Source of the DNA: Phenylobacterium sp.
GTDB taxonomy: Bacteria; Pseudomonadota; Alphaproteobacteria; Caulobacterales; Caulobacteraceae
Reading direction: 5' to 3'
Length of the DNA stretch: 64,000 nucleotides
Assembly (NCBI RefSeq): GCF_030681155.1
Contig: NZ_JAUXXE010000021.1
Coordinates: forward strand, 62,001-126,000
Part shown: in pieces, positions 27,350 through 34,895 of the stretch
How positions within the stretch are numbered: the first letter of the stretch is position 1
Layout of the letters: every line of letters begins with the position of its first letter
Notes under the pieces: model-generated
Database searches by the model: none
The model's input: only the letters and a program-made list of their open reading frames with translations
What the model was told of the DNA's origin: nothing
Program-made: the position numbers and the translations under genes

Positions 27350-28320
27350 TGTCGGAGTACGTCTTCAACGCAGCATCCAACCTGCCTGATCGAACGGGCG
27401 CGGCAGACGGTCTCGCCCTGACCGTCACCCTCATCGAGACACTAGTGGAACTCGACACCCTGCCGGACCGGGACAATCGGCCGCTGAAGCTGCCGGCCCT
27501 GCCTTGGGATCTCGCGATCAGCCGGGACGCAGATGGAACGGAACGGTCGCTGGGGGAACTCGCTAACGATCTCTATGAATCACACGAAACGCGTCAGTTG
27601 GCCGTCTACTTCGACGCGCTGCAGAGCCACGCGCCGGCGATCCATGCGCTTGACGACGCTACGGTCGACGCCATTCTAAGAATACAACCTACCGGGGCCG
27701 CCGACGGGTTCGAGGCCCTATTTCCTGCCATTTGCGACGCTGGATTTGACGCCATGCAGTGTGTCGTAACCGGCGGCACCCTAGTAAGTCTTGACCGTGA
27801 CCCGTGGCGCTTCTCTCATGTGCGGTTCGAGTGCGATGGCCGTTCTGCAGACTTGGGGCATGCTAGCCGACCTGACCATGTAGGGGACCTATCGGTTGCC
27901 GACCGGTTGGAAGCCCGCGAGCGGATGACACGGCAGAATTTCGCGACGGTGCGCCGTCGAGCGTTCCCGTGTCTCGCTTGGGGCGACGATGTTGATCGGC
28001 AGATAGATACCTTCCCGGCGGAATATCTGACGTTGGCGTTTACGCGTTTGGCGGCCCTGGACGATATCGTCCGCCGCTGGCAGAACACCAGTTCCGCAGG
28101 GCCCGAGACCGCCAACCTCGTCTTCCATGGTGAGAGCGATCTCACGATGGATAATTATGGAGACCAGAGGCGCTTCAGGTCGTCGACTGGCGAAGTGCGG
28201 ACCTACGAGCAGCATGTCTGGATCGACAGAGGGAACCGGCTGCACTTTATTCTCGACAGCGCCACCCGGACACTGGAAGTCGGCTATCTGGGGCCCCATC
28301 TCAAGACCTGGAAATTCTAG
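27349..28320 (+). CDS. Unknown protein, third gene of DUF262-ATPase operon
   Basis: 323 aa, family not recognised. The ATG at 27349 overlaps the ATPase stop, giving strict coupling; the longer frame from 27277 lies inside the ATPase gene. The C-terminal half contains ETANLVFHGESDLTMDNYGDQRRF and LHFILDSATRTLEVGYLGPHLKTWKF, predicted beta-rich. This recalls a substrate-binding or sensor domain, but no catalytic residues stand out. Because DUF262-ATPase pairs often carry a variable third component, this may be the effector or specificity subunit. Confidence 0.75.
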   Translation: MSEYVFNAASNLPDRTGAADGLALTVTLIETLVELDTLPDRDNRPLKLPALPWDLAISRDADGTERSLGELANDLYESHETRQLAVYFDALQSHAPAIHALDDATVDAILRIQPTGAADGFEALFPAICDAGFDAMQCVVTGGTLVSLDRDPWRFSHVRFECDGRSADLGHASRPDHVGDLSVADRLEARERMTRQNFATVRRRAFPCLAWGDDVDRQIDTFPAEYLTLAFTRLAALDDIVRRWQNTSSAGPETANLVFHGESDLTMDNYGDQRRFRSSTGEVRTYEQHVWIDRGNRLHFILDSATRTLEVGYLGPHLKTWKF

Positions 28321-28416
28321 GGCGGCTCTGCCGCTATCTGGTGCAAATCGCCGTCCGTTGGCCCGTGCGCCGGGTGTGTCGATAGACGCTCGCGAGAGCG
28401 GTGGACGTTCCTGATG

Positions 28417-28845
28417 CTAGGCGAATCCTCCACGAAGAACGTGCCCAAGCATGTTGGAGACAACAGTCTGCCCCTCCATTGTGCCGATCAGATTGATTGG
28501 GCGCTCGCCGCCCAACGCCGGCACAGGCTCCGCCATCCAGGTCGCCAACCAGGCCGGAGCATCGGCCTCAGCGTCATTGGTCATGGATTGAACCTGCCCG
28601 ATAAGTTTCGCCAGACCGAGTATGCGTTCGCTCTCGCTCCTTGAAAGAAACTGATCGGAGGCCGCCTTGCGGCTGACGCTCGACTTGGACACTCCGAGCG
28701 CCTCAAAGATTTGCCCGTTTGCCCGTGCCACCTCGGTCAGGATGCGCATCGCGTCCCGCGCGCCAACGCGGGCTCGGATCATCGAGATCCGCTCAATTGG
28801 GGTCGCCTCGAACACTTGGCGATACGAGGTTGGACTCAGGGGCAT
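28417..28845 (-). CDS. Xre/MbcA/ParS-type antitoxin, apparently without its RES toxin
   Basis: 142 aa. Residues 12-62 form a degenerate HTH (MRILTEVARANGQIFEALGVSKSSVSRKA). The remainder (SESERILGLAKLIGQVQSM...APAWLATWMAEPVPALGGERPINLIGTMEGQTVVSNMLGHV) is the DUF2384 toxin-binding domain. In such loci a RES-domain NAD-degrading toxin normally follows directly. Here only 96 bases separate the stop from the convergent gene's stop, and I find no RES motifs in any frame. The gene is therefore an orphan antitoxin or a solitary regulator. Confidence 0.8.
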   Translation of the reverse strand: MPLSPTSYRQVFEATPIERISMIRARVGARDAMRILTEVARANGQIFEALGVSKSSVSRKAASDQFLSRSESERILGLAKLIGQVQSMTNDAEADAPAWLATWMAEPVPALGGERPINLIGTMEGQTVVSNMLGHVLRGGFA

Positions 28846-28927
28846 CGTATCGATCGTCGAGCTAATAGGACCATCTGAGATCGGCCTGAAGAACGGAGAA
28901 TGGTGCGACGGAGCCTTGCGCGACGGC

Positions 28928-29173
28928 TCACTGGGTCAATAGGGCCGCTCCGCAAATCGCGATGACCGCAGTCATTGCGACGAGAAAGCGCCGCTCCTCC
29001 CGACGCAAGGTGCCGCGGAACCTAGCTTCCGAAGCAAATAGCTCCCCTTCAAAACGGGTAGTACACGAGGCAAGGACCGCCTTGATGTTAGCGGTCTGCA
29101 ACGCCATCGCTGTGTCGATGTCAGCGGCCAGCGCTGCGATCGCTGCTTCAATCTTTGTGTCCACGGGACCCAT
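28928..29173 (-). CDS. Small membrane protein with coiled-coil
   Basis: 81 aa. An Ala-rich helical stretch (KIEAAIAALAADIDTAMALQTANIKAVLA) is followed by a charged coiled-coil (RFRGTLRREERRF) and a C-terminal membrane helix (LVAMTAVIAICGAALLTQ). The ATG is 2 bases after the stop of the nuclease-like gene, so both are in one operon. Similar small tail-anchored proteins of unknown function are common in alphaproteobacterial accessory regions. Confidence 0.6.
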   Translation of the reverse strand: MGPVDTKIEAAIAALAADIDTAMALQTANIKAVLASCTTRFEGELFASEARFRGTLRREERRFLVAMTAVIAICGAALLTQ

Positions 29174-29174
29174 C

Positions 29175-29750
29175 CTAGCTGGTTGGCTTCGTTCGATCCC
29201 GGCCGGCGTGCGGCCACGGCCGGTTGCTGGGCGCTTGTCGGGGATGCAGAGCCTCCGGCCATGGACCAGGCGCTAGCGAAACCGCCCGATGACCATCTTG
29301 GACGCCTAGTCGCCATGGTTCAATTCGGAGAATGTTTAGGCGCCGAAGGCCGGGCTCGACAGGCTCGAGCGGGAAGGGGCGTTGGCCATAGTAGATCCAC
29401 AGCTTGAGCGCTTCCTCGCCTACGCGACCAAGCTTCAGCAGCGATTCGTGGCGCCAGCAGCTGTCGATTTCAAAGATGATCGGCAAACTTCCACTCCCGG
29501 GTGTCCAAACCACGTCGAACCTCCCGGATTGTTTGAACTTCCGATGGCCGGTTTCGACCTCTGTGCGGGAAGCATGGCCAAGATGGGCGCCCAAATCCGC
29601 CAACCTCCTCTGGAGAAGGTTGTGTCGTTCCAGCTTTGAAATTCCGCTGGGCAGCGGTTTCGTGAGTTCGCCGTTGATCACGTTGACAAGATCAGAAGCG
29701 ATCCGCCACGAGGAGTCGGGTGCGGGCCAGAAGGACGGAGGGGTTGCCAT
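29175..29750 (-). CDS. Possible PD-(D/E)xK nuclease-fold protein
   Basis: 191 aa. The segment RFDVVWTPGSGSLPIIFEIDSCWRHESLLKLGRVG has a D followed by E-x-D across two predicted strands, as in restriction-endonuclease-fold proteins, with a Lys further on. The rest (LKLWIYYGQRP) would be the next strand. The last 45 residues are Pro/Arg-rich and look unstructured. It is the first gene of a two-gene unit with the small membrane protein. The fold call is tentative. Confidence 0.5.
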   Translation of the reverse strand: MATPPSFWPAPDSSWRIASDLVNVINGELTKPLPSGISKLERHNLLQRRLADLGAHLGHASRTEVETGHRKFKQSGRFDVVWTPGSGSLPIIFEIDSCWRHESLLKLGRVGEEALKLWIYYGQRPFPLEPVEPGLRRLNILRIEPWRLGVQDGHRAVSLAPGPWPEALHPRQAPSNRPWPHAGRDRTKPTS

Positions 29751-29920
29751 GTCGAGGGACCTTTTCGAGAGCTAATTTGCTCTCCTTCGCCCTCCCTCTC
29801 GCTTTGCCTATGTCGGCATTCAGCCCACAGTCGGCGCGTTGGACCGGCGCTGTGCTGCGCTTGCACCTATCCGATCGCTCATGGCTTCGACCGAGTTGTT
29901 GAAGATGGTCCAAGTGGCCT

Positions 29921-29975
29921 GAAGCTGCTGCCGCCTTTAGGCGGCTCAGGGGGATCCCCCTCATCGCTCATGCGT
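29921..29975 (-). repeat. REP-like element, copy A (partial)
   Basis: On the minus strand it reads GAGCCGCC-TAAA-GGCGGC then AGCAGCTTC. The palindromic core plus the AGCAGCTT tail is shared with copies at 61314-61388 and 63177-63250. It lies just after the second Xre-type antitoxin stop. Confidence 0.55.
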
Positions 29976-30333
29976 AAACGCCTAACTCCATCCGCGTTAG
30001 TTGATCATCGACGGCCTGCGCTCCAGCTGAGGTGGTCATGAGCTCAAGAGGGGAGCGACGGTTCAGAGCCATGACCGGCTCGGAAATCCACCTCTCCGCT
30101 GATGATTGGTTGCCGAGAACATGGGTCGCCCGAACCAAGAGCCGCGCGAAGGTCCAAGCAAAGTTGCCCTGAAGCGGCGTCATTCGTTTCCTCGACGAGT
30201 TGGTGTCGAGCATAGCTAGACCGAGTGCCGATAACAGATTGGGATCGTCACGCATCTCATGAAGTCGGCCTCGAAGGCGCTTGACCGTAGCCGACGACAA
30301 ACCTTCGAGAAGCTGATCATGCAAGTCGACCAT
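29968..30333 (-). CDS. Xre/MbcA/ParS-type antitoxin (second), toxin not found
   Basis: 121 aa from the chosen ATG. The C-terminus FARLLVRATHVLGNQSSAERWISEPVMALNRRSPLELMTTSAGAQAVDDQLTRMELGVYA is a full DUF2384 toxin-binding domain. The frame stays open to 30612, but the extra N-terminal residues come from a palindromic repeat and look non-coding, so the start is uncertain. Immediately downstream, where a RES toxin is expected, there is a REP-like repeat and no RES motif. It is probably a decayed toxin-antitoxin locus. Confidence 0.65.
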   Translation of the reverse strand: MVDLHDQLLEGLSSATVKRLRGRLHEMRDDPNLLSALGLAMLDTNSSRKRMTPLQGNFAWTFARLLVRATHVLGNQSSAERWISEPVMALNRRSPLELMTTSAGAQAVDDQLTRMELGVYA

Positions 30334-30583
30334 CGATCCGACTTCGGCGGGCGTGCGCCCCAAGCCGAGGAGTACTGCGGCCAACTCTTCCAGTTCCTGC
30401 GCACCGCTAGGGTTTAGGCTCCGCCTGGCAGCTGCCAACGAGGTTCTCCCGAGAACGTTCCTCCGGCAAGGATACCGATCGCTCAGCACCGTAAGCGAAT
30501 CGTGGCTGCCCGGACAACTGGCCAGCAGGGGAGTCAGTCTAACACGGCCTGATCTTTTTAGAGGAAGTGGCCTCGGGCCGCTA

Positions 30584-30614
30584 AAGTAAGACGTGAGAAG
30601 CACCATTCTCACGT
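30584..30614 (+). repeat. Palindromic direct-repeat element, copy 1 (island boundary)
   Basis: It contains AAGTAAG followed by a perfect 9-bp inverted repeat (ACGTGAGAA, 6-base loop, TTCTCACGT). A second copy in the same orientation lies at 60248-60278, where AAGTAA, ACGTGAGAAG and the following AC are identical. The two copies bracket the metal-resistance segment. It may be an attachment-like repeat or an IS terminal remnant. Confidence 0.5.
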
Positions 30615-30795
30615 GTAGACCCCGTATGAAGCAGCACTGGTGTGAAACTCTTCTCCTTTGCCCGCGAACGGTTACTGTTCCTAGGTCGTCGATTTCGAAA
30701 GACGGGCGCGCCAGTTGGTGGACCTCGTCAACGGCCTGCGCCTACGTGAAGTGCCTACGCCGAGGAACGCAATCCCGCCGACTGGAGCCCATCGC

Positions 30796-31137
30796 ATGGA
30801 CGCCGACCTTCGCCGCCAGGCATTCGAACGCGAGTCATCCGCCGCAAAGCGCGCCCTAGCCGCTGGCGACCTCGACGAAGCATTCCGGCTGATTGAACGG
30901 GCCCACATCCTCGGCCAACCATGGGCCGGGCCCCACAGTTGGGCGCATTGGGAGATGCTCAAGATCGGCTGGCGGAGGAGGGACGCCCGCGAAGTCCGAG
31001 GTCAGTTGGTCCGACTGACGGCCGGAGGCCTCTTGTCTTGGATGGGACGCCTTCCGGTCGGCAATACTGGAGGCGCGAACGTCCCTGCCGAGCAGCCGAT
31101 GCCGCTACCAGACGACCTAGTAGATCTCTGCAAATAG
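30796..31137 (+). CDS. DUF3703 domain protein
   Basis: 113 aa. The family pattern is clear: FERESSAAKRALAAGDLDEAFRLIERAHILGQPWAGPHSWAHWEMLKIGWRRRDAREVRGQLVRLTAGGLLSWMGRLPVGNTGGANV. DUF3703 genes are regularly found beside czc and cad metal-efflux genes, but no biochemical role is known. The ATG at 30796 has a GGAG 8 bases upstream; the frame is open earlier without ribosome-binding site. It stands 70 bases before the MerR-type promoter of the HMA operon. Confidence 0.85.
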   Translation: MDADLRRQAFERESSAAKRALAAGDLDEAFRLIERAHILGQPWAGPHSWAHWEMLKIGWRRRDAREVRGQLVRLTAGGLLSWMGRLPVGNTGGANVPAEQPMPLPDDLVDLCK

Positions 31138-31210
31138 GCTCAGACGGCGGCAGGCTTTTTTGGGCAGCATGCGTCTCTGAGTCCGCGCGAACGTGGGCCG
31201 AAAATTGCGC

Positions 31211-31241
31211 TTGATCCTCGAGTGGCTGGAGGAATTAGGGT
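31211..31241 (+). promoter_or_regulatory. MerR-type promoter of the HMA/P-type ATPase operon
   Basis: TTGATC is separated by exactly 19 bases from TAGGGT, and the spacer holds the imperfect dyad CTCGAG-TGG-CTGGAG. A 19-bp spacer with a centred dyad is the hallmark of MerR-activated metal promoters. The dyad resembles those at 34708-34738 and 34571-34595, so the MerR protein encoded at 34084-34530 is the likely regulator. Confidence 0.7.
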
Positions 31242-31266
31242 GCTGCTTAAAATGGAGGAGCAGCAC

Positions 31267-31488
31267 ATGGACCAAGCACTGCAAGCGACCACTCTCACCG
31301 TGACGGGGATGACCTGTTCAGGTTGCGCGAGCAAAGTCGACAAGGCCCTGCGCGGCCTTGAGGGGGTGCGCGACATCTCGCTCCACTATCCGGAGACCAC
31401 GGTCGGCGTGCTTCATAGCGCTTCGGTGACGCCGGAGGTCATCCGCGAGACTGTGACCTCGCTGGGCTTCGAAGTCACGGCAGCCTAG
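31267..31488 (+). CDS. Small heavy-metal-associated (HMA) domain protein
   Basis: 73 aa, one complete HMA fold with the metal-binding loop GMTCSGCASKV. Such free HMA proteins (CopZ/MerP/ZntA-leader type) bind a soft or borderline metal and deliver it to a P-type ATPase, which is the next gene, 11 bases downstream. The ATG at 31267 is chosen because GGAGGAG lies 7 bases upstream; two earlier in-frame ATG codons have none. The GMTCSGC loop fits Zn/Cd/Hg/Cu alike; the ATPase partner favours Zn/Cd/Pb. Confidence 0.88.
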   Translation: MDQALQATTLTVTGMTCSGCASKVDKALRGLEGVRDISLHYPETTVGVLHSASVTPEVIRETVTSLGFEVTAA

Positions 31489-31499
31489 GGGCTGAAGCG

Positions 31500-33617
31500 A
31501 TGAGCGGAGGCGTTACGCAGGCGCGATATCGCGTCACCGGCATGGATTGTGGCGCGTGCGCCGCGAAGATCGGCACCGCGCTTCGGCGGGTGCCGGGCGT
31601 CTCCGAGGTGGCGGTCAGCTTTCAATCTGGCGTCCTGTCGGTCGCGTACGATGATCGCGTAGATGACGCGGCTGTCGCGAAGACTCTTAGCAAACTCGGA
31701 TTTGGCGCGACGGCCTTGGAGGCTGGCGCCGAGGCGGCGTCCCGTCCGGCGCCCGACCCCTGGTGGAGGTCGGCCAAGGCGCGGGCGACGCTCCTGTGCG
31801 CGCTCGCGCTAGCGGTTGCTTACGGCGTGGGGCGCCTGGTTCCGAGCGTCGAACGCTACGCTTTCATCGCCGCGCTTCTGGTCGGCCTAGTGCCGGTGGC
31901 CAGGCGGGCCTTTGCGGCAGCGCGCATGGGCAGTCCGTTCTCCATCGAAATGCTGATGACGGTGGCCGCCGTCGGGGCCGTCGTGATCGGAGCTACAGAG
32001 GAAGCTGCCGCAGTCGTCCTATTCTTCCTGGTGGGCGAAATGCTGGAGGGGTTGGCGGCCAGCCGCGCGCGCCGGAGCATTTCCGAACTGGCCGACCTGG
32101 TTCCCAAGACCGCGCTGGTCGAAGCGGGCGGCGAGACGCGGGTCGTCGCCGCGGAACTCCTGCAAGTCGGTGAGACCATTCTCGTCCGGCCTGGCGAGCG
32201 GATCGCTGCGGACGGCGAAATCGTCGAAGGGGCGGGCGAAATTGATGAAGCGCCGGTCACCGGGGAGAGCGTGCCGAAAGCGAAGGCCGTCGGCGACGTG
32301 GTGTTTGCCGGCACGATCAATGCGACAGGCGTGCTGCGCATCCGGGTGACGGCGACGGCGGCCGACAACACCATCGCCCGTGTCGTGCGTCTTGTGGAGG
32401 AAGCACAAGAGAGTAAGGCGCCGACTGAGCGGTTCATCGATCGGTTCTCGAAAGCCTACACGCCGTTCGTGGTCCTGATCGCGATACTCGTCGCTATCGT
32501 CCCGCCGCTCGTGGGCGGCGCGGATTGGCAGACGTGGATCTATCGTGGTCTTGCCGTTCTGCTGATCGGCTGCCCCTGCGCTCTGGTGATCTCGACCCCC
32601 GCAGCGATCGCCGCCAGCCTGTCGGCTGGCGCGAGGCGCGGCCTGCTGCTGAAGGGAGGCGCGGTGCTCGAGGGCCTACGTCATGTGACGGCTGTCGCCT
32701 TCGACAAAACCGGAACACTGACCCAAGGTCGACCGGTCGTAACCGACGTCGTCGCCTTCCGGCGGAGCGAGCAGGCCGTGTTGGCGATGACCGCGGCACT
32801 GGAGCGCGGTTCGACCCATCCCCTTGCCGTGGCCATCCTCGACAGGGCAAAGGAGCAGGCGCTGCCGATCCCGCCGGCCTTCATGGCGCAGGCGATCGCC
32901 GGGGAGGGGATTGCCGGAAACGTCGCCGGCGAACCAGCCTTCTTCGGATCGCCGAAGGCCGCGGTGGAGCGCGCGCCGATCGAACCTGCGCACGCCGCTC
33001 GGATCGACGCCATGAACGCCGAAGGCAAGACGGTTTCGGTTCTGGTCGCCAGTGGCCAAGCCATTGGCCTGATCGCGTTACGTGACGAGCCGCGGGCCGA
33101 CGCCCGCAAAGGCCTCGCAAGTCTCGCCGCAGCCGGCATTCGGACGGTGATGCTGACCGGTGACAATGCGCGAACCGCTGCTGCGGTCGGCGCCGATCTT
33201 GGGGTCATCGTGCGCGCCGAGTTGATGCCTCAGGACAAACTCGAGATCGTGCGGGCGCTTCAGGCCGAGGGGATGATCGTCGCCAAGGTCGGCGACGGGA
33301 TCAACGACGCCCCAGCGCTCGCGGCAGCGGATATCGGTATCGCCATGGGCGGCGGCACGGACGTGGCGCTCGAGACGGCCGACGCGGCGGCGCTCCACGG
33401 CCGTGTTTCGGATGTCGCTGACATGATCGCGCTTTCTAAGGCGACGATGCGCAATATCTACCAAAACATCACAGCCGCATTGGGTCTGAAGGCCGTGTTC
33501 CTGGTGACGACGATCATCGGCGTGACGGGGCTCTGGCCGGCGATCTTGGCAGACACCGGGGCGACCGTTCTGGTGACGCTGAATGCGATCCGTTTGCTGC
33601 GTTGGCGACCTGTCTGA
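31500..33617 (+). CDS. Zn/Cd/Pb-translocating P1B-type ATPase
   Basis: 705 aa. An N-terminal HMA domain (GMDCGACAAKI), eight hydrophobic segments, the metal-channel CPC motif in IGCPCALVISTPAAI (near 357), the phosphorylation site FDKTGTLTQGRP (near 401), the TGES actuator (APVTGESVPK) and the hinge GDGINDAPALAAADIGIAMGGGTD are all present. The set matches ZntA/CadA ATPases (P1B-2) that export Zn(II), Cd(II) and Pb(II) to the periplasm. It follows the small HMA protein under a MerR-type promoter. It converges with the Zur-like gene, 2 bases between stops. Confidence 0.92.
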   Translation: MSGGVTQARYRVTGMDCGACAAKIGTALRRVPGVSEVAVSFQSGVLSVAYDDRVDDAAVAKTLSKLGFGATALEAGAEAASRPAPDPWWRSAKARATLLCALALAVAYGVGRLVPSVERYAFIAALLVGLVPVARRAFAAARMGSPFSIEMLMTVAAVGAVVIGATEEAAAVVLFFLVGEMLEGLAASRARRSISELADLVPKTALVEAGGETRVVAAELLQVGETILVRPGERIAADGEIVEGAGEIDEAPVTGESVPKAKAVGDVVFAGTINATGVLRIRVTATAADNTIARVVRLVEEAQESKAPTERFIDRFSKAYTPFVVLIAILVAIVPPLVGGADWQTWIYRGLAVLLIGCPCALVISTPAAIAASLSAGARRGLLLKGGAVLEGLRHVTAVAFDKTGTLTQGRPVVTDVVAFRRSEQAVLAMTAALERGSTHPLAVAILDRAKEQALPIPPAFMAQAIAGEGIAGNVAGEPAFFGSPKAAVERAPIEPAHAARIDAMNAEGKTVSVLVASGQAIGLIALRDEPRADARKGLASLAAAGIRTVMLTGDNARTAAAVGADLGVIVRAELMPQDKLEIVRALQAEGMIVAKVGDGINDAPALAAADIGIAMGGGTDVALETADAAALHGRVSDVADMIALSKATMRNIYQNITAALGLKAVFLVTTIIGVTGLWPAILADTGATVLVTLNAIRLLRWRPV

Positions 33618-33619
33618 GG

Positions 33620-34087
33620 TCAGCGGCAGCGCCGGCAACGGCCGCTGGCCTCCAGCAAGACCCGCTCGATGAGAAAATCCGGCGGCGCGTTGGAGACGGC
33701 GGCAGGGCCGGGGACTGGCAGGCGTTCAACCGCGTGGCAGCAGGTGCAGACGAGCAGTGCGGCTCCGCCAGTCTCCGGCGTTTCGGGGCAGGCCATGTAG
33801 GCGCCCAGCGTGACGACTTTTTGGACGAGGCCGACGGCCATCAAGAAATCCAAGCTTCGATAGACCGTCGGGGGCTTGGTCGGGCGCAAACCCGCTCCAA
33901 ACTGCTGGATGAGGTCGTATGCCTTCACCGGCTTTCCGGCGCCGACTAGAAGCGCGTACGTACGATGGCGCGGTTCTGTCCAGGTCTCGCCGGAGCGTTC
34001 ACATCGCGCGCGTGCTGCGACCAGGGCTCGCTCGACACGCGCCGGGTCGGGCAAAGGGGCATAGCTATGAGGGCAGGGCGGGATCAC
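33620..34087 (-). CDS. Fur-family regulator, Zur-like
   Basis: 155 aa. The winged helix (TWTEPRHRTYALLVGAGKPVKAYDLIQQF) and PPTVYRSLDFLMAVGLVQKV are followed by a dimerisation domain with CTCCHAVERLPV and the C-terminal CRRCR, i.e. two CxxC pairs forming the structural zinc site. HisCys placements resemble Zur, the zinc-uptake repressor. It starts with GTG overlapping the MerR stop (GTGA), so MerR and the Zur-like protein are one operon. Pairing of an efflux activator and an uptake-type repressor in one operon suggests joint zinc homeostasis control. Confidence 0.85.
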   Translation of the reverse strand: MIPPCPHSYAPLPDPARVERALVAARARCERSGETWTEPRHRTYALLVGAGKPVKAYDLIQQFGAGLRPTKPPTVYRSLDFLMAVGLVQKVVTLGAYMACPETPETGGAALLVCTCCHAVERLPVPGPAAVSNAPPDFLIERVLLEASGRCRRCR

Positions 34088-34530
34088 GCGACGATAGCGG
34101 CCTCAGGTTCAGCGTGATCGCTGGCACAGAGCTCGTGATTGCTCAGCACCTCGATCACCCGACAGTCTGAGACGTGTCCGTGGCAGGCGGCTGACACCAC
34201 CCGCTGAAGCTCGCCGCGTAGCGCCTCCAGCCGGGCGATTTTGCTTTCGACGGCCACAAGCTGTTCAGCCGCCAAGGCGTTGGCCTGGTCGCAGGGTTGT
34301 TCAGGGTCGTCGGCTAGCTGCAACAGCGTCCGGATGGCATCGACCGCAAAGCCTAGCTGGCGAGCGTGTTTGATGAACGCGAGCCGCTTCAGCGTACGCT
34401 CGTCGTAGACCCGCCGATCGTTTGGCGCGCGAAGGGGCTCGGGGAGCAGACCGATTTGCTCGTAGAATCGTATGGTTGTGACCTTGACGTCCGTGGCCTT
34501 GGCCAGAGCGCCGATGGAAAGAGGCGACAT
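34084..34530 (-). CDS. MerR-family metal regulator (ZntR/CadR-like)
   Basis: 148 aa. The MerR winged helix (MSPLSIGALAKATDVKVTTIRFYEQIGLLPEPLRAPNDRRVYDE) is followed by a dimerisation helix and a metal-binding C-terminus with Cys in DDPEQPCDQ and the loop CHGHVSDC, the Cys-His-Cys pattern of ZntR/CadR rather than CueR. The ATG at 34530 begins at the HTH; the frame extends 11 codons upstream but without family similarity. It probably activates the HMA/P-type ATPase operon (31211) and the first czc operon (34708) in response to Zn/Cd, and binds its own upstream region. Confidence 0.88.
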   Translation of the reverse strand: MSPLSIGALAKATDVKVTTIRFYEQIGLLPEPLRAPNDRRVYDERTLKRLAFIKHARQLGFAVDAIRTLLQLADDPEQPCDQANALAAEQLVAVESKIARLEALRGELQRVVSAACHGHVSDCRVIEVLSNHELCASDHAEPEAAIVA

Positions 34531-34570
34531 TGTAAACTCGCTCCTGCGTCTGGCGACGAACATAGTGTGG

Positions 34571-34595
34571 CAAACCTCTAGCGCCTAGAGGTTTG
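34571..34595 (-). promoter_or_regulatory. Palindromic MerR-type operator upstream of merR-zur
   Basis: Perfect 11-bp arms (CAAACCTCTAG and CTAGAGGTTTG) flank CGC. Its core CTCTAG-CGC-CTAGAG resembles the dyads in the two 19-bp-spaced promoters nearby. It sits 40 bases before the MerR start. The flanking -35/-10 boxes are poor, so it may serve repression or autoregulation. Confidence 0.65.
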
Positions 34596-34707
34596 CTCAA
34601 GCGCGCTCGTCAGCAGATGGCAACGTCTTTGCCACAACGCGCACCCGCGAAGCTGCGAGCAAGTCGACGGTGGGCGTGCCGTGGCGCGCAAGATGTGAAA
34701 AAACTTC

Positions 34708-34738
34708 TTGCTCCTCCAGCGGCTGGAGCATGTAGCCT
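34708..34738 (+). promoter_or_regulatory. MerR-type promoter facing the first czc operon
   Basis: TTGCTC is followed by a 19-base spacer and TAGCCT. The spacer starts with the perfect dyad CTCCAGC-G-GCTGGAG. This is textbook MerR-family geometry. Transcription would start near 34745 and read into the czcI-like gene at 34896. A second, closer promoter also exists (34861-34889). Confidence 0.7.
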
Positions 34739-34843
34739 CTGCAAATGGTCAGCCACCGCAACTCGCCGCTCCGCGTCGCAACGCGACCGCAAAGTCGTCT
34801 CGGCGTCCAAGCGATCGCGCGTGCCGCGGCGGCGGGCCGGAAT

Positions 34844-34889
34844 CGTGACTTTATAACGTGTTCCCATAGCTTTCAGGGGCACGTATAGG
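34844..34889 (+). promoter_or_regulatory. Conserved czc promoter block, copy 1 (leaderless type)
   Basis: It reads CGTGA, 2 bases, TTATAACG, 2 bases, TTCCCA (34861-34866), a 17-base spacer, and TATAGG (34884-34889). The same block precedes the second czc operon at 44551-44596. The -10 box ends 6 bases before the ATG at 34896, so the mRNA would begin at or next to the start codon. TTATAACG at about -45 to -38 is a candidate regulator half-site. Confidence 0.6.
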
Positions 34890-34895
34890 TCGCTC

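Larger units (their letters stand above)
34531..34895. other. Divergent control region between merR-zur and czc operon 1
   Basis: 365 bases without a gene. It contains the operator palindrome (34571-34595), the MerR-type promoter (34708-34738) and the conserved czc promoter block (34844-34889). No protein-coding frame with a ribosome-binding site is present. Confidence 0.6.

Noticed and set aside
28321..28416. Possible RES toxin remnant downstream of the Xre-type antitoxin
   Set aside because: Read in all minus-strand frames; one frame gives an RRFAP-like string, but it is too short and lacks the RES Arg-Glu-Ser pattern.
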